Source of the DNA: Dehalococcoidia bacterium
GTDB taxonomy: Bacteria > Chloroflexota > Dehalococcoidia > GIF9 > UBA5629
Direction of reading: 5' to 3'
DNA: 10,476 nucleotides
Assembly (NCBI GenBank): GCA_012961565.1
Contig: DTZC01000110.1
Span: 1-10,476 of the forward strand
Of the stretch, positions 1-7,668 are shown piece after piece. Every line of letters starts with the position of its first letter. Positions within the stretch are counted from its first letter, which is position 1. A program made the translations under genes and the position numbers. The notes below the pieces were generated by a model that had not been told where the DNA came from, did no database searches, and saw nothing but the letters and a program-made list of their open reading frames with translations.

Positions 1-341
1 AAGTGGATATTGAACCCGTGGGCGAACATGAGCATCTTGCCCGAAGATAGCTGTTTCTCAATCGATTCCCGATAGACCTTTGGCTGCAGTACATCAGGGA
101 CAAGCATGACGACGATATCTGCTTCTCGCGTTACTTCAGTCACATCAGCCACCCTGAAACCAGCCTTGTCAGCATTGTTCCAGCCTTCACCGCCTTTTCT
201 TGAAGCCACTACCACTCTGCAGCCACTATCCCTTAAATTCTGAGCGTGAGCATGCCCTTGGCTGCCAAAACCAATAATACCGATGGTCTTTCCTTTGAGC
301 AAGTCCAGCTTGGCGTCTTTTTCATAATAAATCTTCGCCAT
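1..341 (-). CDS. ilvC: Ketol-acid reductoisomerase, N-terminal part (cut by window edge)
   Basis: Ketol-acid reductoisomerase performs the NADPH- and Mg-dependent isomeroreduction of acetolactate or acetohydroxybutyrate, the second common step of valine and isoleucine synthesis in the cytoplasm. About 113 codons are visible, starting MAKIYYEKDAKLDLLKGKT. The Rossmann dinucleotide-binding motif GFGSQGHAHAQNL lies at about residues 24-36. It is followed by the family-typical stretches VVVASRKGG, ADIVVMLVPD and MLMFAHGFNIH. The C-terminal helical catalytic domain lies beyond position 1. The ATG at 339-341 is preceded by an AGGGGGT ribosome site six bases upstream, which fixes the start. The gene follows ilvN after a gap of 57 bases, so it is probably cotranscribed with ilvD-ilvB-ilvN. 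No truncation other than the window edge is seen. Confidence 0.96.
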   Translation of the reverse strand, partial: MAKIYYEKDAKLDLLKGKTIGIIGFGSQGHAHAQNLRDSGCRVVVASRKGGEGWNNADKAGFRVADVTEVTREADIVVMLVPDVLQPKVYRESIEKQLSSGKMLMFAHGFNIH

Positions 342-398
342 AGTGATACCCCCTAAATCTCGCCTGTTTATGAGGCTGGAGCCATTTCTCTATGCCAG

Positions 399-971
399 TC
401 ACCAGTCTGGAGGGGTTTCTGCCTCCCGAATTGATGGTTTCGGGAGCTGTTTTGGTGCCTTCACTTCTTCCACTTGCAGCGGACCTGCCCCCCCACGAGT
501 TAAAGCGATACTTCCCGTTCGGGCTATTTCCCTGATTCCGAAGCCGCGGAGGAGGTCCATCAAGGAATTCACCTTTTCTTCGTCCCCGGTGACTTCCACT
601 ATCAGCGAATCTGGTGATACGTCCACAATATTAGCCCTGAAGATATCTACAATCTGAATGATTTCGCTCCTGGTAGAAGCGGTAGCCTTGACCTTTATCA
701 AAGCTAGCTCTCTGGCTACCGGATTGTCGTTGGTGATATCGACAATCTTGACCACTTCAATGACCTTGTCCAGTTGTTTGCGCACCTGCTCAACTTTAGC
801 ATCGTTGCCTTCGACAACGATTGTCATTCGAGACAGGTTGGGTTGTTCGGTGTGCCCTACAGCGATGCTCTCGATATTGAAATTGCGCCGGCGAAACAGG
901 CTGGACACTCGATTGAGCACTCCTGGTCGGTCTTCAACCAAGGCGACTAGTGTATGCTTTGTTACAGCCAA
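399..971 (-). CDS. ilvN: Acetolactate synthase small (regulatory) subunit
   Basis: This is the regulatory subunit of acetohydroxyacid synthase. In this family it binds the large subunit, stimulates it and confers feedback inhibition by valine. The N-terminal ACT domain spans about residues 6-80 and carries the signature LVEDRPGVLNRVSSLFRRR followed by NFNIESIAVGHTE. A second ACT-like domain follows at about 85-165 (ELALIKVKA, IVEVTGDEEKVNSLMDLL, GIREIARTGSIALTRG). The start is a TTG at 969-971, chosen because AAGGAG lies eight bases upstream and because the MAVTKHTLVALVEDRPG reading matches the family start. At 190 residues it is longer than the usual 160-175. The extra part is a Pro/Glu/Lys-rich tail after TRG, beginning at a run of seven C (top strand) at 488-494. 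The gene lies 26 bases after ilvB. Confidence 0.96.
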   Translation of the reverse strand: MAVTKHTLVALVEDRPGVLNRVSSLFRRRNFNIESIAVGHTEQPNLSRMTIVVEGNDAKVEQVRKQLDKVIEVVKIVDITNDNPVARELALIKVKATASTRSEIIQIVDIFRANIVDVSPDSLIVEVTGDEEKVNSLMDLLRGFGIREIARTGSIALTRGGAGPLQVEEVKAPKQLPKPSIREAETPPDW

Positions 972-997
972 CTTATCAGCTCCTTCTCCGAATCTAC

Positions 998-2695
998 CTA
1001 GCCCAAGCCGGTGACCTTCTCCGGTTTCGGTATCTCAATAGCTTGAATTAAACTTGCTCCTGGAGGGACTATAGGGAAGACATTTTCTTCCGGTTCGACA
1101 ACAAAGTCTATCAAAAACGGACCGTTGTGTTCTATCGCCTTTTCTATACTCGGGGTCACCTCTACCTTGTCTTTGACCCTTAATGCTGGGATGCCGTAAG
1201 CCTCCGCGATTTTGACAAAGTCAGGACCCCAGAGTTGCGTATGCACATAGCGGTGACCATAAAACAGTTGCTGCCATTGTCGCACCATGCCCAGGTAGCC
1301 ATTGTTGATAATGGCTATCTTGATGGCAAGATTTTCCTGAACTATGGTAGCCAGTTCCTGCATGGTCATCTGAAAGCCACCGTCGCCGGCAATACACCAC
1401 ACTGTCTCTTCAGGACGACCTACTTTGGCACCGATAGCTGCAGGAAGCTCAAAACCCATAGTGCCTAGACCGCCCGAGGAAATCAAGCTATTCGGCTTGT
1501 CATAGAAGAAGAACTGCCCTGCCCACATCTGATTTTGTCCCACACCTGTAACTATGGTAGCATCGCCCTTGGTGACCTCGTAAATCTGGCGGATAACATA
1601 CTGAGGCAAAACAGCCTCGCTGTCTCTGATTACCAGTGCTGGATGTTCTTGACGCCACTTATCCAGTTGATTGAACCACTCCATATGTTCACCTGGAATG
1701 ATTTGCTGGTTCAGCGCTTGAAGGACGTTTTTCACGTCGCCCACGATGGGTACATTCACGCGTACATTCTTACCTATTTCAGCAGGGTCGATATCTATAT
1801 GAACGATGCGAGCTTGAGGGGCAAAAGCACTGACCATTCCTGTAGCCCTGTCATCGAACCTCATTCCAATGGCGACGATGACGTCAGAATTGTGCACAGC
1901 CTTATTAGCATAAGCCATACCGTGCATTCCTAACCAGCCGAAACTCAATACGTGGGTTTCGGGAAAGCAGCCGATACCTAGAAAGGTGGTGATCACCGGT
2001 ATCTGCGCCTTCTCGGCAAGCTCCCTAAGTTCAGCAAAAGCTCCTGAGATTATTACACCTCTACCGGCAATAATGATGGGGCGTTCAGCCGAGTTTATCA
2101 CCTCAGCTGCTTTCTTAATCTGTGCTGGATGTCCGAAAAATTTCGGTTTGTAGCCAGGTAAGTCAACGTTCTCTGGATACGCAAAGGCTACCTCCTGCTG
2201 CAAGATATCGCGCGGGATATCAATGAGTACCGGACCTGGCCTGCCGGTCTGAGCAATGTGAAAAGCCTCTTTAACTACTCTTGCCAGGTCTTTGACATCA
2301 AGGACAAGATAGTTATGCTTGGTTATGGGGAGAGTGATACCAGTGATGTCTATCTCCTGGAAGGCATCTTTGCCGATGAAAGGGGTTGCTACCTGACCAG
2401 TAATAGCCACAACAGGAGACGAGTCGAGATTGGCGTTAGCAATACCGGTCACCAGGTTGGTAGCTCCTGGCCCAGAGGTAGCCAGACAAACGCCTGCCCG
2501 ACCAGTGGCTCTGGCATAGCCATCAGCGGCGTGGGCTGCACCTTGTTCGTGACGGACCAGGATATGTCTGAGCTGGGGGTATTGGGGGAAAGTATCATAC
2601 AGGGGTAGAACGGCTCCTCCCGGGAAGCCGAAGATGACCTCAACACCTTCTCTAACTAGACCTTCACACAGGATTTGGGCGCCAGTCTTTTTCAT
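998..2695 (-). CDS. ilvB: Acetolactate synthase large (catalytic) subunit
   Basis: This thiamine-diphosphate enzyme joins two pyruvates to acetolactate, or pyruvate plus 2-oxobutyrate to acetohydroxybutyrate. It catalyses the first committed step of branched-chain amino acid synthesis. The 565 residues are full length for the family. Visible parts are the N-terminal pyrimidine-binding domain with the catalytic glutamate (RHEQGAAHAADGYARA, E50), the central domain, and the C-terminal TPP-binding motif beginning GDGGFQM at about 437 and running to INNGYLGMVRQWQ. The LGTMGFELPAAIGAK stretch is also typical of biosynthetic AHAS. Biosynthetic rather than catabolic function is supported by the adjoining ilvN. 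The start ATG (2693-2695) has an AGGAG site six bases upstream. That site overlaps the ilvD stop codon, with only nine bases between the genes, so translation is probably coupled. Confidence 0.97.
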   Translation of the reverse strand: MKKTGAQILCEGLVREGVEVIFGFPGGAVLPLYDTFPQYPQLRHILVRHEQGAAHAADGYARATGRAGVCLATSGPGATNLVTGIANANLDSSPVVAITGQVATPFIGKDAFQEIDITGITLPITKHNYLVLDVKDLARVVKEAFHIAQTGRPGPVLIDIPRDILQQEVAFAYPENVDLPGYKPKFFGHPAQIKKAAEVINSAERPIIIAGRGVIISGAFAELRELAEKAQIPVITTFLGIGCFPETHVLSFGWLGMHGMAYANKAVHNSDVIVAIGMRFDDRATGMVSAFAPQARIVHIDIDPAEIGKNVRVNVPIVGDVKNVLQALNQQIIPGEHMEWFNQLDKWRQEHPALVIRDSEAVLPQYVIRQIYEVTKGDATIVTGVGQNQMWAGQFFFYDKPNSLISSGGLGTMGFELPAAIGAKVGRPEETVWCIAGDGGFQMTMQELATIVQENLAIKIAIINNGYLGMVRQWQQLFYGHRYVHTQLWGPDFVKIAEAYGIPALRVKDKVEVTPSIEKAIEHNGPFLIDFVVEPEENVFPIVPPGASLIQAIEIPKPEKVTGLG

Positions 2696-2704
2696 CAGAA
2701 TCTC

Positions 2705-4372
2705 CTACTTTTTAAACACTGCACCTGTGCTGGCTGAGCCAACGCAATCGATATACCTCTTCAGATAACCAGTTTCAATTCTGGGTCTGTATTCGGGCAG
2801 CATCGATAGTCTTTTCTTTATCTCCTCATCGCTTACTTTCAATTCTAGCTTGCGAGCGGGAATATCTATGGTTATGATATCACCGTCCTTTACCGCGGCG
2901 ATAGGTCCACGGTTAGCCGCCTCAGGTGCTACATGTCCTATGGTAGCACCTTTGGTGCCTCCGGAGAATCTTCCATCTGTTACTAAAGCCACGTCTTTAT
3001 CCAGCTCCATACCGCTTAGAAGTGAGGTTGGCGTCAACATTTCTCTCATCCCAGGACCGCCTTTAGGTCCTTCGTATCGAATGATGACTACATCCCCCTT
3101 TTCTATAGCACCTTTCATTATCTCTCTGGTCGCCTCCTCTTCATTGTCGAAAACCTTCGCTGGACCCTCGTGCACCACCATCTTCGGGTCCACAGCACCG
3201 CTTTTTACCACTGCTCCTTCAGGTGCCAAATTTCCAAAGAGGACTGTCAAGCCACCGGTCTTTGAATATGGTTTGTCTATCGACCGAATAACTTTGCGGT
3301 CTCTAGTTTTGCCCTTGTTTATGATACTAGAGATAGGGTTTAGCAAAACAGTCTTGCAGTTCCCATCCATAAAGCTTGCTATCTCATGCATGACTGCAGG
3401 GATGCCGCCAGCAAGGTCTAAATCCTCGATATGGGTGTCGCTGGCGGGGCTTAGCTTGCAGATATGCGGGACACGCTGGCTTATTTCATTAACCGAGGAC
3501 AGTGGAAAAGCAATGCCTGCCTCGTGGGCTATTGCTATGAGATGGAGCACCGAGTTAGTGCTGCCACCAAGTGCCATATCCACAGCAAATGCATTGGCAA
3601 TGGATTCCCTGGTAATAATATCTCTGGGACAGAGGTTCGCTTCCAGCACGGTCATAATCTGTCTTCCTGTTTCCGTAGCCAGGATTATCCTTCTGGAATC
3701 AACTGCAGGTATAGTACCGTTGCCGGGCAGAGCCATGCCTAATGCCTCGGTCAGGCAATTCATCGTATTGGCGGTAAACATGCCAGAGCAGCTCCCACAG
3801 CCAGGGCAAGCGGCAATCTCAATCTCCTCGAGCTCTACCTCGGTCAACATTCCTCGGGCGACACTACCTACCATATCGAAAACGGAGATAAGGTCCACAG
3901 TTTGGTTCTTACCGTCACGTCTCACGTGTCCAGCCAGCATTGGTCCACCGCTGACAAAGATAGCTGGGATATTCAATCGTGCGGCAGCCATGAGCATGCC
4001 AGGCACTACTTTGTCACAGTTCGGTATGAAAACAAGTGCATCAAACTGATGTGCCTCAGCCATAATCTCTACGGAGTCAGCGATTAGCTCTCGGCTAGGT
4101 AGGCTATATTTCATTCCAGGATGGTTCATTGCAATACCATCGCAAACTCCAATGGTGTTGAATTCGAAGGGAATCCCTCCTTTACTGCGAATTCCGGCTT
4201 TTACTGCTTCAGCAATAGTGCGCAAGTGAATATGTCCTGGTACCACTTCATTGAAGCTGTTGACCACGCCGATGAAAGGCTTGCCGAAGTCCTCACTGCT
4301 GATACCCAGTGCCCGTAGCAATGCCCGATGTGGAGCTCGCTCAACTCCCTTTTTTACACTATCACTCCGCAT
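2705..4372 (-). CDS. ilvD: Dihydroxy-acid dehydratase
   Basis: Dihydroxy-acid dehydratase removes water from 2,3-dihydroxy-isovalerate or -methylvalerate to give the 2-oxo acids that are transaminated to valine and isoleucine. The 555-residue length is typical. The protein begins [21 protein letters not shown], the standard family start. Candidate iron-sulfur ligands are C77 ([21 protein letters not shown]), C119 ([10 protein letters not shown]) and the cluster C189/C192/C195 ([17 protein letters not shown]). The C-terminal signature [19 protein letters not shown] is intact. The variant [13 protein letters not shown] resembles the clostridial/archaeal branch, which is inference from memory of the family. 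No well-spaced ribosome site precedes the ATG: the nearest purine run, AGGGAGG, is 17 bases away, inside an upstream 20-codon ORF. The gene leads the ilvDBNC block and lies 94 bases from rpiB. Confidence 0.97.
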   Translation of the reverse strand: MRSDSVKKGVERAPHRALLRALGISSEDFGKPFIGVVNSFNEVVPGHIHLRTIAEAVKAGIRSKGGIPFEFNTIGVCDGIAMNHPGMKYSLPSRELIADSVEIMAEAHQFDALVFIPNCDKVVPGMLMAAARLNIPAIFVSGGPMLAGHVRRDGKNQTVDLISVFDMVGSVARGMLTEVELEEIEIAACPGCGSCSGMFTANTMNCLTEALGMALPGNGTIPAVDSRRIILATETGRQIMTVLEANLCPRDIITRESIANAFAVDMALGGSTNSVLHLIAIAHEAGIAFPLSSVNEISQRVPHICKLSPASDTHIEDLDLAGGIPAVMHEIASFMDGNCKTVLLNPISSIINKGKTRDRKVIRSIDKPYSKTGGLTVLFGNLAPEGAVVKSGAVDPKMVVHEGPAKVFDNEEEATREIMKGAIEKGDVVIIRYEGPKGGPGMREMLTPTSLLSGMELDKDVALVTDGRFSGGTKGATIGHVAPEAANRGPIAAVKDGDIITIDIPARKLELKVSDEEIKKRLSMLPEYRPRIETGYLKRYIDCVGSASTGAVFKK

Positions 4373-4381
4373 ATCTAAAAC

Positions 4382-4444
4382 TTAAACTGCCTCCCTGAAG
4401 CCAAAAGGTGCTATTTCTCGTGGAAGGGGAGATTCTGAAAGCAT
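4382..4444 (-). other. Possible 20-codon leader ORF upstream of ilvD
   Basis: An ATG at 4442-4444 opens a 20-codon frame that closes with TAA nine bases before the ilvD start. The ATG falls almost exactly where transcription from the candidate promoter at 4452-4480 would begin, so the ORF could be read leaderlessly. Its end contains AGGGAGG, the only strong purine run ahead of ilvD, and ilvD has no ribosome site at normal spacing. Translational coupling is therefore conceivable. The peptide starts MLSESPLPRE and is not rich in Leu, Val or Ile codons, so it is not a classical ilv attenuator leader. Chance occurrence is quite possible. Confidence 0.25.
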
Positions 4445-4451
4445 CCCAGTT

Positions 4452-4480
4452 AAGCTAGCATAGCAATTACTCCTTGTCAA
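4452..4480 (-). promoter_or_regulatory. Candidate promoter for ilvDBNC inside the 3' end of rpiB
   Basis: On the minus strand, a perfect TTGACA (-35, 4475-4480) is followed by a 17-base spacer and TAGCTT (-10, 4452-4457). The -10 has a TGn extension (TGCTAGCTT). The -35 matches 6/6 and the -10 only 3/6, partly offset by the extended element. The -35 sits in the last rpiB codons (Leu-Asp-Lys). Predicted transcription would begin near 4445 and leave a leader of about 72 bases before ilvD. Confidence 0.45.
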
Positions 4481-4922
4481 GCGAATCTGCTTCCAGAGCT
4501 CGTATTTTCTCTACACGCCGTAAGTGTCTGCCACCCTCGAAGATGGTAGAAAGGTAGACTTTTACAATATCGAGGGCTGAAGCCAGATCAAGCATGTCTT
4601 CACCGAGACAGAGAACATTGGCGTCATTGTGCTGACGAGCCCGTTGGGCACTGAACATGTTGCAGCATAGGGCGGCTCTTATGCCCCTGATTTTATTTGC
4701 GGCGATGCTCATACCAATTCCACTGCTGCAGACTAGAATCCCGTGGTCGAACTTTCCTGAGGCTACTGCTGAGGCTACTTCAGCGGCAATATCTGGATAG
4801 TCCACCGGGTCGGCACTATGGCTGCCGAAGTCTTCATACTGGTGTCCTTGTTCTAACAAGAGCTCAGTAATAGCTTGCTTTAGTTTTAGACCACGGTGGT
4901 CACATCCTAGTGCAATGCGCAT
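4467..4922 (-). CDS. rpiB: Ribose-5-phosphate isomerase B (RpiB/LacAB family)
   Basis: The product interconverts ribose 5-phosphate and ribulose 5-phosphate in the non-oxidative pentose phosphate pathway. The 151-residue length is normal for RpiB. The N-terminal motif GCDHRG gives D8 and H9. The catalytic cysteine is C65 in VCSSGIGMSIAANK; E. coli RpiB has CGTGIGMS here, so the conserved Thr is replaced by Ser, a common variant. The active-site His/Asn pair is H98-N99 in RQHNDANVLCLGE, and phosphate-contacting arginines lie in GGRHLRRVEKI near the C terminus. The start ATG is six bases after the stop of the upstream Sua5-type gene. RpiB beside a YrdC/Sua5 gene is also known from Firmicutes (ywlC to ywlF region of Bacillus), which supports both identifications. 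A galactose-6-phosphate isomerase role is unlikely without sugar-catabolic neighbours. Confidence 0.94.
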   Translation of the reverse strand: MRIALGCDHRGLKLKQAITELLLEQGHQYEDFGSHSADPVDYPDIAAEVASAVASGKFDHGILVCSSGIGMSIAANKIRGIRAALCCNMFSAQRARQHNDANVLCLGEDMLDLASALDIVKVYLSTIFEGGRHLRRVEKIRALEADSLDKE

Positions 4923-4928
4923 TTTTTC

Positions 4929-5561
4929 TCATCTTTCGGCATACTCTAGGCATGCTTTTTTGATTGCCTCTGCTGGTATAATCCCCTCACGCAGAATCAC
5001 AGGTGTCCCGCTTGTAATATCGACCACTGTGGACTCACGTCCGCCAGGACATTTACCTGCATCGATAATCAAATCCACCTGGCTGCCAAGCTGTTGTTTC
5101 ACTCCCTCGGCTGTTACTGGACTCGGCTTTTCACTAATATTGGCACTGGTTCCTATGATTGCTGCCCCCAGCTGCTGGATGATTGCGATAGGCACGGTAT
5201 GACTAGGAATTCGTATTGCCACCTTGTCACTGCCAGCGGTGACAATCTGGGGCACCGATGTTGCTTTGGGCAGAACCAATGTCAGTCCACCAGGCCAGAA
5301 GCGTTTCATCAGAAACCGGGCTACTCCGGTCACCGAGCTGACCAGGCTGCTTAGCTGGGCAATATCAGCTAGCAAGATCGGCAGAGGCTGATTAAAGGGG
5401 CGCTGTTTTACCCGGTAAATCTTCTCGACTGCCGTGGTATCGAAAGCGTTGCAGCCCAGCCCATAAACTGTATCGGTGGGATAGGCAATAATACCACCGC
5501 GGTTAAGGACTTCCACAGATTTTCTTACCTGTAAAGCTAACTGCTTGGATAATCGGTCCAT
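4929..5561 (-). CDS. tsaC: L-threonylcarbamoyladenylate synthase (Sua5/YwlC/TsaC, YrdC domain)
   Basis: YrdC-domain enzymes make threonylcarbamoyl-AMP from threonine, bicarbonate and ATP, the first step of the t6A37 modification in ANN-decoding tRNAs. The 210 residues cover a single YrdC domain. The signature NRGGIIAYPTDTVYGLGCNA lies at about 20-39, followed by the KxR-type ligand motif RVKQRPFNQPLPILLADI. The later GTSANISEKPSPVT contains the SxN motif. There is no C-terminal Sua5 extension of about 130 residues, so it is the short TsaC-type form, although the sequence style resembles YwlC/Sua5. The ATG at 5559-5561 has only a weak upstream purine run. It is the first gene of the leftward string and is followed after six bases by rpiB. 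The symbol could equally be ywlC or sua5. Confidence 0.92.
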   Translation of the reverse strand: MDRLSKQLALQVRKSVEVLNRGGIIAYPTDTVYGLGCNAFDTTAVEKIYRVKQRPFNQPLPILLADIAQLSSLVSSVTGVARFLMKRFWPGGLTLVLPKATSVPQIVTAGSDKVAIRIPSHTVPIAIIQQLGAAIIGTSANISEKPSPVTAEGVKQQLGSQVDLIIDAGKCPGGRESTVVDITSGTPVILREGIIPAEAIKKACLEYAER

Positions 5562-5694
5562 TTTTCTGCCATATTCTGCTTTGGTACATTATTTCTGACT
5601 AAAGTGTTCGACAGGAGGTGCCCAATCACTGGCTCCACGTTAGGATATTCCAACAAATATTCCTGACAGTGCGTGTATTCCTAGACCGACTCTG

Positions 5695-5743
5695 CTTGGC
5701 TAAAGAGCAGCAAGGGTTGCTCTGTGACCAGCTCTTAGCCAAG
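5695..5743. repeat. Two-tier inverted repeat (long stem with nested hairpin)
   Basis: The outer arms CTTGGCTAAAGAGC (5695-5708) and GCTCTTAGCCAAG (5731-5743) pair over 13 base pairs with one extra A in the left arm. Inside, AGCAA (5709-5713) and TTGCT (5717-5721) form a second five-base-pair stem around GGG, stacked directly on the left arm. No T run follows on either strand, so it does not read as a factor-independent terminator. Its function is unknown; it could be a small structured RNA, a protein-binding site or a relic of a mobile element. Confidence 0.6.
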
Positions 5744-5944
5744 TGGTGCCTTCAAAACCCTGTCTCGGCGCATGTCAACCATCCTGACTCATATTTTATA
5801 ACTTTCATAGCCAAAATGGCTAACCTTATCATTTTAGCAACGTGAGCACAGGGCTTTTCGCCTCGTGCATATGAAGGCATTTTGTCGGGAGCTAGCGCTG
5901 CGGTAGGAAAATTTGACTTTCAAATACCTCCGGTTAGACGGTCA

Positions 5945-5982
5945 TTGACACCATAGTCTGCTGTGCCAGCCTATGATATACT
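5945..5982 (+). promoter_or_regulatory. Candidate guaA promoter elements
   Basis: A perfect TTGACA lies at 5945-5950 and TATGAT at 5972-5977, overlapping TATACT at 5977-5982. Both -10 candidates match consensus well, but the spacers (21 or 26 bases) are longer than the usual 16-18. The -35 and -10 elements may therefore not work together. Either -10 would start transcription only about 10-17 bases before the guaA ATG, giving a very short leader. Confidence 0.35.
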
Positions 5983-6000
5983 TTAGTTAGGGTGGAGACC

Positions 6001-7668
6001 ATGGAAGAAAAGGAAACCAGTCACCGCATAGCTGCTAGCGATGATGTTGAGGTCTCAACGTATTTAGAAATTGCTCGGGAGCTTCATGGTGAGCAACTTA
6101 CCTCTGAGGTAGAGACAATATCGCCCGAGGTCCGGGAGGCAATAGCTATAATTGATTTTGGCTCGCAATACAGTCACCTGATTGCGCGGCGAGTTCGGGA
6201 ATGTCATGTCTACTGCGAGTTGTTCCCGTATGATGAATCCTGGGAAAGAATAGCTTCCCTTCGACCTAAGGGGTTTATCTTATCAGGTGGACCAGCTAGC
6301 GTTTACCAAGCGGGAGCACCTTTAGCCCCAGCCCAGCTTTATGCTAGCCGTTTACCCATCCTCGGTATCTGCTATGGAATGCAGGCTGTTGTCTATCAGC
6401 TCGGTGGTCAGATAGCGCCAGCAACTAAACACGAGTATGGACAGACTGTTCTACAGACAATTGATAAAGAATCGCCACTCTTCGCAGGCTTGCCGAGCTC
6501 ATTATTGGTATGGATGAGTCATGGAGATCAGGTGGTAGAACTACCTCCTGGATTTAAAGCCTTGGCCTACACCGAGAATTCTCCGGCCGCAGTTATAGGA
6601 AGTGATGGAAATATCTTCGGCCTTCAATTTCACCCGGAAGTGGCGCATACGCCTCAGGGAAAGACCATAATCGAGAATTTTCTTTATCGAATATGTGGCT
6701 GTCAGGGAACTTGGACACCGCGAAATTTTATCAACGAAAGCATACGTACAATCAAGGAACAAGTTGGAGATGGCAGGGTCATCTGCGCATTGTCCGGCGG
6801 TGTAGACTCTGCTGTTGCAGCCACACTTGTTCACCAAGCCATTGGCAACCAGTTGACCTGTATATTTGTCAATAATGGATTACTGCGTCGTGAAGAACCA
6901 GAGAGAGCTCTTAACACCTTTCGCAATAACTTGAAGATGAACGTCGTCTACGTGGATGCCTCCGAGAGATTCCTGAAGCGGCTAAAAGGAATCACTGACC
7001 CCGAGGTGAAACGTCGCCGCATCGGTGAGGAATTTATCAAGGTGTTTGAATACAAAGCAGCCAGATTAGGCAAGGTTGATTTCCTGGCTCAGGGTACTCT
7101 CTATCCAGATGTTATCGAAAGCACTGCTAAAGAAACCAAAGCCGCTGCCAAGATAAAGACCCATCACAATGTTGGTGGTCTACCTACCAAAATGTCACTG
7201 ACTCTGATTGAGCCTCTCCGTTATCTTTTTAAGGATGAGGTGCGAGAAGTGGGTTTAGCCTTGGGGCTACCTGAAGATATGGTATGGCGTCAGCCTTTTC
7301 CTGGACCGGGGCTTGCTATCCGGATTATAGGAGAGGTAACTCAAGAACGACTTGAAGTACTCAGGGCTGCCGACTGGATAGTGATGAATGAAATCAAAAA
7401 GGCAAACCTCTACCGCCAGTTGTGGCAGAGCTTTGCTATTCTTACTGACCTGAGGAGTGTCGGCGTTATGGGAGACTACCGTACTTATGGCTATTTGATT
7501 GCGGTGCGTGCTGTGACCAGTCAGAATGCTATGACTGCTGATTGGGCCCGGTTGCCTTACGACCTCCTAGCCCGCATCTCTAATCGTATTGTCAACGAAG
7601 TGCCCGGGGTTAACAGGGTAGTCTATGACATTACTAGCAAGCCACCCTCCACCATCGAATGGGAATAA
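6001..7668 (+). CDS. guaA: GMP synthase (glutamine-hydrolysing), with N-terminal extension
   Basis: GuaA converts XMP to GMP using ATP and ammonia from glutamine, the last step of de novo guanine nucleotide synthesis. Counting from the ATG at 6001 (555 residues), the class I amidotransferase domain starts at [20 protein letters not shown] (about 48-67). It has the nucleophile C124 in LGICYGMQ and the partners H211/E213 in [12 protein letters not shown]. The ATP pyrophosphatase P-loop SGGVDS lies at 265-270. The C-terminal dimerisation part contains [17 protein letters not shown] and ends KPPSTIEWE, as in the family. AGGG at 5989-5992 and GGAG at 5994-5997 precede the ATG; an in-frame GTG at 5992 would add three residues. 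About 47 acidic residues precede the usual N terminus. No ATG, GTG or TTG occurs in frame between 6001 and the catalytic domain, so the extension must be translated. Confidence 0.97.
   Translation: MEEKETSHRIAASDDVEVSTYLEIARELHGEQLTSEVETISPEVREAIAIIDFGSQYSHLIARRVRECHVYCELFPYDESWERIASLRPKGFILSGGPASVYQAGAPLAPAQLYASRLPILGICYGMQAVVYQLGGQIAPATKHEYGQTVLQTIDKESPLFAGLPSSLLVWMSHGDQVVELPPGFKALAYTENSPAAVIGSDGNIFGLQFHPEVAHTPQGKTIIENFLYRICGCQGTWTPRNFINESIRTIKEQVGDGRVICALSGGVDSAVAATLVHQAIGNQLTCIFVNNGLLRREEPERALNTFRNNLKMNVVYVDASERFLKRLKGITDPEVKRRRIGEEFIKVFEYKAARLGKVDFLAQGTLYPDVIESTAKETKAAAKIKTHHNVGGLPTKMSLTLIEPLRYLFKDEVREVGLALGLPEDMVWRQPFPGPGLAIRIIGEVTQERLEVLRAADWIVMNEIKKANLYRQLWQSFAILTDLRSVGVMGDYRTYGYLIAVRAVTSQNAMTADWARLPYDLLARISNRIVNEVPGVNRVVYDITSKPPSTIEWE

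Larger units (their letters stand above)
5562..6000. other. Gene-free divergent spacer between tsaC and guaA
   Basis: About 440 bases separate the divergent tsaC and guaA starts. No tRNA, recognisable riboswitch or convincing ORF is seen. Structure visible by eye: a two-tier inverted repeat at 5695-5743; a short AGCCA/TGGCT hairpin near 5809-5821; a hairpin at 5846-5868 (GCAC and GGGC arms around a TTTTC loop, with one A/C mismatch and one G-U pair); and a perfect six-base dyad ATTTGA-CTT-TCAAAT at 5911-5925, which could be an operator. None is followed by a clear T run in either direction. A promoter for the tsaC operon must lie here, but I see only weak candidates. Confidence 0.7.

Noticed and set aside
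2850..4049. A 399-residue open frame on the plus strand
   Set aside because: It lies wholly antisense to ilvD, whose protein is full length with all family motifs. The plus-strand translation is Ser/Pro/Ile-rich and matches nothing recognisable, so it is a mirror of ilvD codon bias.
4373..4466. T-box or classical ilv attenuator ahead of ilvD
   Set aside because: The spacer is too short for a T-box, contains no GGTGGNACC-type motif, and the short ORF there is not rich in Leu, Val or Ile codons and is not followed by a terminator hairpin with a T run.
5618..5845. A 75-codon GTG-initiated frame in the guaA/tsaC spacer, preceded by AGGAG
   Set aside because: The purine run touches the GTG with no spacing, the translation resembles no family, and the frame runs straight through the inverted repeat at 5695-5743. 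A chance ORF is more likely.
6541..6837. Minus-strand open frame inside guaA
   Set aside because: It is antisense to conserved GuaA sequence, including the region leading to the P-loop, and has no recognisable protein features.
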